Source: Ornithomonoglobus_A sp045649025 | Lineage (GTDB): Bacteria; Bacillota; Clostridia; UBA1381 | Length of the DNA stretch: 64,000 nucleotides | Assembly: GCA_045649025.1 (NCBI GenBank) | Contig: JAZRPB010000025.1 | Coordinates: 1-64,000 of the forward strand | Direction of reading: 5' to 3' | Shown: positions 59,905-64,000 of the stretch, piece by piece | Position numbering within the stretch: the first letter of the stretch is position 1 | Layout: each line of letters starts with the position of its first letter | Notes under the pieces: model-generated | Database searches by the model: none | Told to the model about the DNA's origin: nothing | The model's input: the letters and a program-made list of their open reading frames with translations, nothing else | Made by a program: the position numbers and the translations under genes

Positions 59905-61125
59905 TTATGCAAGGCTTCTTATATGCTTTGGCAAGCCATCCTCCATAATTGGTGTCATTTCACCCATTATTAACGGACGTGCATATACCATAAATTCATT
60001 TGAAACATTTGTGCCGTTATCTGTTATCCATTCTGTTGGCACAAGTCTTTCTACGTTTGCAATGTCATTTATATTACACATTTCAACTGTTATTTCGTAT
60101 GGCTCATCGCTTAATCTCTTAAATATAGCCATTTTTCCAGTTTCACCCTTACTTGCTGCCACAAGTGCCATAAAGCCTGCATCGTATGCTTCGTCTATAT
60201 CATTTTTGGACGCAATATGCGATGCACAACGTTGAAGTGTTGAAAGTATAATTCCTCTTGCTTTTATTTTAGCATCTCTCACAATCATATCCGATAATGT
60301 GAGTGCAACGTTACCGAGCATTTTATGACCAAACGCATCTATTGCTGCATTTTGTGCCTCACCCATCGGTATGCCATTTTCATCACGCACACCCTCCGAC
60401 AGTGCCACTATAACTGCACTCTTTCTCTTTTTAACCTCCATAATATCATTAAGGAACTTTTCATAGTTAAATGGTGTTTCGGGAAGATAAATTAAATCAG
60501 GGCCATTACAATCGCTTGTTTTTGAAAGAGCAGACGCAGCAGTCAGCCAGCCCGCATTTCTGCCCATTATTTCAACTATTGTTACTGCGTCTAACGTGTA
60601 CACACTTGAATCGAGTATGATTTCCTTCATTGATGATGCAATATATTTTGCCGCACTGCCGTATCCGGGAGTATGGTCTGTAAAAGCAAGGTCATTATCA
60701 ATTGTTTTAGGAACACCAATAAAGGTTATATCGCTTTTGATTGTGGCTGCATATTGAGAAAGCTTTTTAACGGTATCCATTGAGTCGTTACCGCCTATAT
60801 AAAAGAAATGCTTTACATCGAGTTTATCTAAAATTTTAAAGATTTTTTTATACACTGCCTCGTCCTTTTCATATGACGGAAGCTTATATCTGCAGCTGCC
60901 AAGATATGACGAGGGAGTACGCTTTAAAAGCTCAATATCCATATCGGAGCATATATATTTACTCATATCAACATATCTTTCGTTTAGTAAGCCCTCAATA
61001 CCGTTAAGCATACCATACACACATCCGCAACCAAGCTTTTTAGCGCCGTCAAACACACCCGCAAGGCTTGAGTTAATAGCTGCTGTTGGTCCTCCTGATT
61101 GCCCTACTATAACATTACCTATCAT
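59905..61125 (-). CDS. pfp: phosphofructokinase, probably pyrophosphate-dependent
   Basis: A 406-residue phosphofructokinase-family enzyme of glycolysis. Motifs: GQSGGPTAAINSSLAG, YIGGNDSMDTVKKL (111-114 GGND), PKTIDNDLAFTDHTPGYGSA (139 on), and EIMGRNAGWLTAA. By family knowledge, Asp after the GGx and Lys in PKTIDND replace the Gly residues of ATP enzymes and indicate PPi use. The GGND variant in place of the usual GGDD is noteworthy. AAAGGAGATAG precedes the ATG. Phosphoryl donor is inferred, not shown. Confidence 0.88.
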   Translation of the reverse strand: MIGNVIVGQSGGPTAAINSSLAGVFDGAKKLGCGCVYGMLNGIEGLLNERYVDMSKYICSDMDIELLKRTPSSYLGSCRYKLPSYEKDEAVYKKIFKILDKLDVKHFFYIGGNDSMDTVKKLSQYAATIKSDITFIGVPKTIDNDLAFTDHTPGYGSAAKYIASSMKEIILDSSVYTLDAVTIVEIMGRNAGWLTAASALSKTSDCNGPDLIYLPETPFNYEKFLNDIMEVKKRKSAVIVALSEGVRDENGIPMGEAQNAAIDAFGHKMLGNVALTLSDMIVRDAKIKARGIILSTLQRCASHIASKNDIDEAYDAGFMALVAASKGETGKMAIFKRLSDEPYEITVEMCNINDIANVERLVPTEWITDNGTNVSNEFMVYARPLIMGEMTPIMEDGLPKHIRSLA

Positions 61126-61184
61126 TTCTCTATCTCCTTTGTATATTATAAATTATCTGCACTTAAATATTCAATTGAGCATTT

Positions 61185-61739
61185 TTAAATCAGATGCTCA
61201 ATAAGTGTTTTTGTTCCTATTGCAATAAGCATTAAGCCGCCTATTATTTCTGCTCTGTCCTCTAAAATATCTCCTGATTTTGCGCCAATATAAAGTCCGG
61301 CAAAAGAGAAAACAAATGCAACAACTCCAATTATGATTGATGGCATAAGAATTGATGTGCCAACTGCTGCAATTGTTATACCCGCGGCAAGTGCATCTAT
61401 GCTTGTTGCTATTGCCATCATTAGTAAAACCGAGAAACCAAGCGGATTTTTAGGAATTTCCTTTTCTTCTTTTCTTGCATCAACAATCATTTTAATTCCT
61501 AAAAATAAAAGCAGGAAGAAGGCAATCCAGTGGTCTATTGCTTCTATGTAATCCATTGCAAAATTTGCAAGAAAACTGCCTATACACGGCATAATAAACT
61601 GAAAGAAGCCAAAGAAAAGACCAATCTTTAATGCATTAGTTACCCTTACCTTTTTTAAAATTATGCCGTCTGTTATGCTTACACCAAAAGCATCCATAGC
61701 CAGCGCAACCGCTAAAATAAAAATTGAAATTAAATCCAA
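61185..61739 (-). CDS. mntP: manganese efflux pump MntP
   Basis: A 184-residue membrane protein of six helices with the internally repeated Asp motifs ALAMDAFGVSI (helix 1) and IATSIDALAAG (helix 4), typical of MntP/YebN. The start is TTG behind AGGGGG. It exports Mn2+ across the cytoplasmic membrane. No Mn riboswitch (yybP-ykoY) is visible upstream. Confidence 0.93.
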   Translation of the reverse strand: MDLISIFILAVALAMDAFGVSITDGIILKKVRVTNALKIGLFFGFFQFIMPCIGSFLANFAMDYIEAIDHWIAFFLLLFLGIKMIVDARKEEKEIPKNPLGFSVLLMMAIATSIDALAAGITIAAVGTSILMPSIIIGVVAFVFSFAGLYIGAKSGDILEDRAEIIGGLMLIAIGTKTLIEHLI

Positions 61740-61865
61740 TTATAATCCCCCTAATTATACATATATATTATTTATATTTATCACATTTAAAGCTATTCAT
61801 AATATCATTTATAATAACACAAAAAGAAAAACAACATAAAATTGATGTTTTTCCTTTTGAATAGA

Positions 61866-63053
61866 CTATCTTTGATTTTCCAGTGACAGTATTAAATCCA
61901 CATTTTTAAGCTCAATCTTGTTAAGATTTACAGCTTCATTGTTATAATTATACTTTGGATTTTCTTTATACCATGACTTTGACTTAAAATAGTCGCTGTA
62001 TTCTTTTATTTTAAAGCTTCTGCCGTGACGTGCATATATTTCATTTCTTGCTATTCCAAGCTCTTTTTTTGTAAGCTTTGAAAGGTCGCTCTTTGTAAGA
62101 TATCTTATGCCCGAATCAGGAACAATATATCCGTCGGCATCATAATATGTCAGACTTGAAATATCATATATTGTACTGCCGTTATATGTTTGGGCTGTGG
62201 GAGCAGCAGTTAGTGTGATATACTTACCGTTAATCATACTTGTAACACTGCCCTGTGAAACATACGCATAGTATGTTGTGTTATTAGTAACAAACGTCAT
62301 AAGAGACTTGTTTGTTGCTTTATCTATTATAACCTCGCCACCAACTGCAAGAACAGATGTTAAATTAGCATTTACAACTCCGCTTGTTTTTGATGGTGTT
62401 TTATAAGATGTGCCGCCTGTTCCCTTTCTGCTTTCACCGTTATTTGACACAGGTGTGCTTGGCTTTTGAGTAGCAGTTGACTGTACAGGTGCTGTTGGTT
62501 TCTTTGTTGCAGAAGGCTGTACACTATTACTCTGTACTTGTGTAGCACTTTGTGTTTGATTTGATACCACATTTTCACTATCAGCCTGTGCTGTTGGAGC
62601 TGGCGTAGCCTCCTCTGGTCCGGGACTGCTTGTTGGTGCCAACGTAGGCCTTATTGTTGCCACAGGTGTAGCAGTGGGTGTTGGGTCTATATTGGGGTCC
62701 TGTCCCTTAAGTAAATATGCCGCCGTTGCCGCCGCAGCTGCAACAATTAAACAAACAACAACTATAACAATTGTTCTGTTTCGCTTTTCACGTTTTCTTT
62801 TTAACTCACGTCTTTCATTAATTTCAGAAAGCTGCTGTTGCTTTTCATCAATGGCCTTTTGTGCCTGATTTTGACGTTTTTGCTTGTTTTCTTCAAATAT
62901 TTCGTGAGTTGAACGCTGTTGTTTTTCAACAGTTTCTTCGGGTTGCTCAATAATCTCTTCCTCAACAATAACAGGTGTTTCAAAGTTCTCACCGCAGAAT
63001 TCACATACTGTTGCATTATCGTCAATTTGAGCTCCGCATTTTTTACATAGCAT
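61866..63053 (-). CDS. zinc-ribbon, single-pass membrane protein with YARHG domain
   Basis: A 395-residue protein. Its N-terminal zinc ribbon is CKKCGAQIDDNATVCEFCG. A charged linker (about 30-95) leads to a transmembrane helix at about 96-114 (IVIVVVCLIVAAAAATAAYL). A Thr/Pro/Gln/Ser-rich extracellular linker (TPTATPVATIRPTLAPTSSP) follows, then a C-terminal YARHG domain (GIARNEIYARHGRSFK). The YARHG domain is extracellular and of unknown function, often on secreted Clostridia proteins. Confidence 0.82.
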   Translation of the reverse strand: MLCKKCGAQIDDNATVCEFCGENFETPVIVEEEIIEQPEETVEKQQRSTHEIFEENKQKRQNQAQKAIDEKQQQLSEINERRELKRKREKRNRTIVIVVVCLIVAAAAATAAYLLKGQDPNIDPTPTATPVATIRPTLAPTSSPGPEEATPAPTAQADSENVVSNQTQSATQVQSNSVQPSATKKPTAPVQSTATQKPSTPVSNNGESRKGTGGTSYKTPSKTSGVVNANLTSVLAVGGEVIIDKATNKSLMTFVTNNTTYYAYVSQGSVTSMINGKYITLTAAPTAQTYNGSTIYDISSLTYYDADGYIVPDSGIRYLTKSDLSKLTKKELGIARNEIYARHGRSFKIKEYSDYFKSKSWYKENPKYNYNNEAVNLNKIELKNVDLILSLENQR

Positions 63054-63152
63054 AAAAACTACCTCCGTTCTTAATATGCATATCTACTATTCTACATTAT
63101 ATAACATTTATTATCAATAGTCAATAACGATACTATTACAATAATGCTACAA

Positions 63153-63725
63153 TTATTTGTCTTTTTTTTCTTGCTTATACACAAGCTTTTGTATATGCTC
63201 GCCAAGTAAAAATCCACGACAGCCTGCTATGTAACCAACTACTGTTGATACAATCGGTACAATCACCCAGAAGGCAAACGAGTACATCATTACATAACCC
63301 TTGCTTGCACCAATTATTCCAACATAGGGATATGTCCATATAGAAAATACAAAATTAGTGAGTACAGTTACTACAAAGTTTATGCCACCCTCTATGCCAA
63401 GGTGTTTCCATACAAGTGAATACAGTGTAAAAAGTACAAATGTTATTGCGCATATTACCACACCCCATAAAAAAGACTTAAACACATTCGGCTTTAATCT
63501 TGAATATGGTTTATTATCTGCAATCGCCAGTTCATTTGCACCATAATATAGCATAAAGGCATAGATAAGTATGAAAAGAACCGAAAAAATTTCCTTTAGC
63601 GGTGATTTATCAAATGCCCACGAAAATACCATCATAAGCACAAACGCTATTGCACACCCTGCAAGATGCTGCAGCAGCATATATTTAAATTGATATGGTA
63701 TTGTCATTTTTGTTGTTTCTCTCAT
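63153..63725 (-). CDS. uncharacterised multi-pass membrane protein
   Basis: A 190-residue protein with about five hydrophobic helices (for example LAGCAIAFVLMMVFSWAF, FLWGVVICAITFVLFTLYSL, FWVIVPIVSTVVGYIAGC) and basic ends. No motif identifies a function, and I do not recognise the family. The ATG is 11 bases from AAGGAG. It lies between the YARHG gene and the BaiN-like gene, same strand. Confidence 0.65.
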   Translation of the reverse strand: MRETTKMTIPYQFKYMLLQHLAGCAIAFVLMMVFSWAFDKSPLKEIFSVLFILIYAFMLYYGANELAIADNKPYSRLKPNVFKSFLWGVVICAITFVLFTLYSLVWKHLGIEGGINFVVTVLTNFVFSIWTYPYVGIIGASKGYVMMYSFAFWVIVPIVSTVVGYIAGCRGFLLGEHIQKLVYKQEKKDK

Positions 63726-63745
63726 TTTTACATTATCTCCTTATA

Positions 63746-64000
63746 TTAATTTTTTGCACTTTCTCTTCCGGCAACATACCCCGATGACCACGCCCATTGC
63801 AGATTATATCCGCCGCAATCGCCGTCTATATCAAGTATCTCGCCACAAAAATATAGGCCCTTATGTTTTTTTGACTCTAACGTGTAACTGTTAATCTCAT
63901 TTGTTTTTATACCGCCACGGGTAACCTGTGCATTATTCCAAGACATAGTACCCGAAACTCTAAATTTCCATCTTTTGAGTGATTGTGCAATTGCTTCAAC
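63746..64000 (-). CDS. NAD(P)/FAD-dependent oxidoreductase (HI0933/BaiN family), 3' end only
   Basis: The C-terminal 84 residues of a gene that continues beyond the window's right edge. The segment has the family's closing features: VTRGGIKTNEI, GLYFCGEILDIDGDCGGYNL and QWAWSSGYVAGRESA (FAD-binding C-terminal loop). Members reduce unsaturated bile-acid intermediates or are of unknown role; the fragment cannot distinguish them. The frame is open to the last base. Confidence 0.88.
   Translation of the reverse strand, partial: VEAIAQSLKRWKFRVSGTMSWNNAQVTRGGIKTNEINSYTLESKKHKGLYFCGEILDIDGDCGGYNLQWAWSSGYVAGRESAKN

Noticed and set aside
1..64000. CRISPR array, prophage or complete insertion sequence
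   Set aside because: No regularly spaced repeats, no integrase, phage structural or transposase genes were found on either strand; the only mobile-looking sequences are short palindromic repeats.

Overview
The window is about 64 kb of AT-rich bacterial chromosome. Strong AGGAGG-type ribosome binding sites, several TTG and GTG starts and textbook sigma-A promoters (TTGACA-17-TATAAT) fit a low-GC Firmicute. The gene content suggests an anaerobic gut-type Clostridium relative: IorAB indolepyruvate:ferredoxin oxidoreductase, a probable pyrophosphate-dependent phosphofructokinase, formate-THF ligase, RNase J, an alr-mazEF locus and a VanW protein. This assignment is inference from gene content; there is no rRNA or marker tree here. 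Nearly all of it is core chromosome. I see no prophage, complete IS element or CRISPR array.

Layout. 0-5 kb is a looser region: an aldo/keto reductase, a degenerate tRNA-Gly, a secreted SGNH hydrolase, a GC-rich cassette with a Cys-rich ORF, a LysR regulator and a MadLM-type malonate carrier. 5-8.3 kb: pyruvate kinase, then a TPP riboswitch driving thiD. 8.3-15 kb: one minus-strand aromatic amino acid operon (DAHP synthase-tyrA-aroB-aroA-aroC-pheA) behind a perfect promoter, a Phe/Tyr-rich leader peptide and an attenuator terminator. 15-23.7 kb: minus-strand housekeeping genes (rpiB, tsaB, tsaE, fhs, coaD, rsmD, rqcH, a ZIP transporter, tRNA-Thr, rpsU, secG) plus a possible plus-strand small RNA between rpsU and secG. 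23.9-28 kb: plus-strand hflX, yigZ, trxA, rnj. 28-31.4 kb: minus-strand folC, a DUF4080 radical SAM protein, hpt.

31.5-45 kb is plus strand: a membrane protein whose apparent start codon is ATA, an ECF sigma/anti-sigma pair, iorAB, rdgB, a DUF6106 protein, nnr, alr, mazEF, a 60-residue membrane protein and valS. 45-57 kb is mostly minus strand: flavoprotein, GNAT, argF, argD, malQ, prfA, hisZ-hisG-hisA, a Nudix hydrolase, a methyltransferase and a dCMP deaminase, with rsuA on plus. 57-64 kb: a Cys-cluster protein and a VanW protein on plus, then pfp, mntP, a YARHG protein, a membrane protein and the 3' end of a BaiN-like flavoprotein on minus.

The most unusual signals are non-coding. (1) A 173-bp promoter-plus-leader module occurs twice, before the ECF sigma gene and before the small membrane protein/valS. 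The copies are about 86% identical and have compensatory changes in two hairpins; I do not recognise the family. (2) The aromatic operon has a leader-peptide attenuator of the kind best known from enterobacteria. (3) MITE-like palindromic elements abut the stop codons of two minus-strand genes. (4) A plus-strand promoter, hairpin and terminator set lies in an otherwise minus-strand block.
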